Assembly: GCF_011045115.1 (NCBI RefSeq)
Contig: NZ_JAAKZG010000013.1
Location: 100,429 to 164,428, forward strand
Direction of reading: 5' to 3'
Length of the DNA stretch: 64,000 nt
DNA from: Mesorhizobium zhangyense
Lineage (GTDB): Bacteria; Pseudomonadota; Alphaproteobacteria; Rhizobiales; Rhizobiaceae
Shown: positions 63,983 through 64,000 of the stretch, one piece after another
Numbering within the stretch: the stretch's first letter is position 1
Layout of the letters: the number at the start of each line of letters is the position of its first letter
Made by a program: the position numbers and the translations under genes
Notes under the pieces: generated by a model
Databases searched by the model: none
What the model was told of the DNA's origin: nothing
Seen by the model: only the letters and a program-made list of their open reading frames with translations

Positions 63983-64000
63983 TTTTCCCTCCCCCTTGAG
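63983..64000. repeat. left part of a CCTCCCCC-type hairpin repeat at the window edge
   Basis: TTTTCCCTCCCCCTTGAG begins directly after the methyltransferase stop and matches the core of the elements at 28296 and 31245. The second arm lies outside the window. Confidence 0.5.

Overview
The window is GC-rich alphaproteobacterial chromosome, most likely a Hyphomicrobiales (Rhizobiales) member close to Mesorhizobium, Aminobacter or Phyllobacteriaceae. The grounds are a rhizobial-type pmtA, an fdsGBACD formate dehydrogenase operon, a DNA-repair ligase/exonuclease pair, many ABC uptake systems for amines and peptides, and several families of palindromic intergenic repeats of the kind common in rhizobia. 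No phage, transposase, integrase, rRNA or CRISPR array was seen. The one RNA gene found is tRNA-Thr(CGT).

Left third (1-31 kb) is metabolic. A minus-strand operon for a quaternary amine (substrate-binding protein, internal terminator, ATPase, double-length permease, choline-kinase-like enzyme, FAD demethylase-type oxidoreductase) faces a DeoR regulator across a region with inverted repeats. Next come an Rrf2 regulator with a thioredoxin-reductase-like flavoenzyme, a two-component system, and pmtA overlapping a DedA membrane protein. A LysR gene then precedes a ydcSTUV-patD putrescine uptake and oxidation operon whose gene gaps hold palindromic elements. A sugar epimerase follows behind a GntR-like palindrome. 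The fdsGBACD operon has a LysR gene and a textbook T-N11-A box in front of it. Then follow an Mrp P-loop protein that has no cysteine at all, a small lipoprotein, an isolated CoxG protein and a sugar-acid dehydratase.

Middle (31-46 kb): a dppABCDF dipeptide transporter on the minus strand; an acyl-CoA ligase carrying a 287-residue Ala/Lys/Pro-rich, histone-H1-like N-terminal extension; a histidine phosphatase; pgi with a HAD phosphatase; and a MocR-type regulator next to a non-pyrrolysine MttB-family methyltransferase.

Right part (46-57.5 kb) is a surface-glycan locus: gmd, a methyltransferase, three GT4-type glycosyltransferases, a pyruvyltransferase-family protein, two FkbM methyltransferases, and an opposing wzt-wzm ABC exporter whose ATPase has an extra C-terminal domain. 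One FkbM protein continues into a proline-free coiled coil of about 170 residues and a basic amphipathic tail. This resembles the WbdD chain-terminator and molecular-ruler design of ABC-exported O antigens, and is my best candidate for an undescribed system. The window ends with tRNA-Thr, a nitronate monooxygenase, a one-pass membrane protein of unknown function, an ATP-dependent DNA ligase with its MBL exonuclease, and a TPR-methyltransferase.
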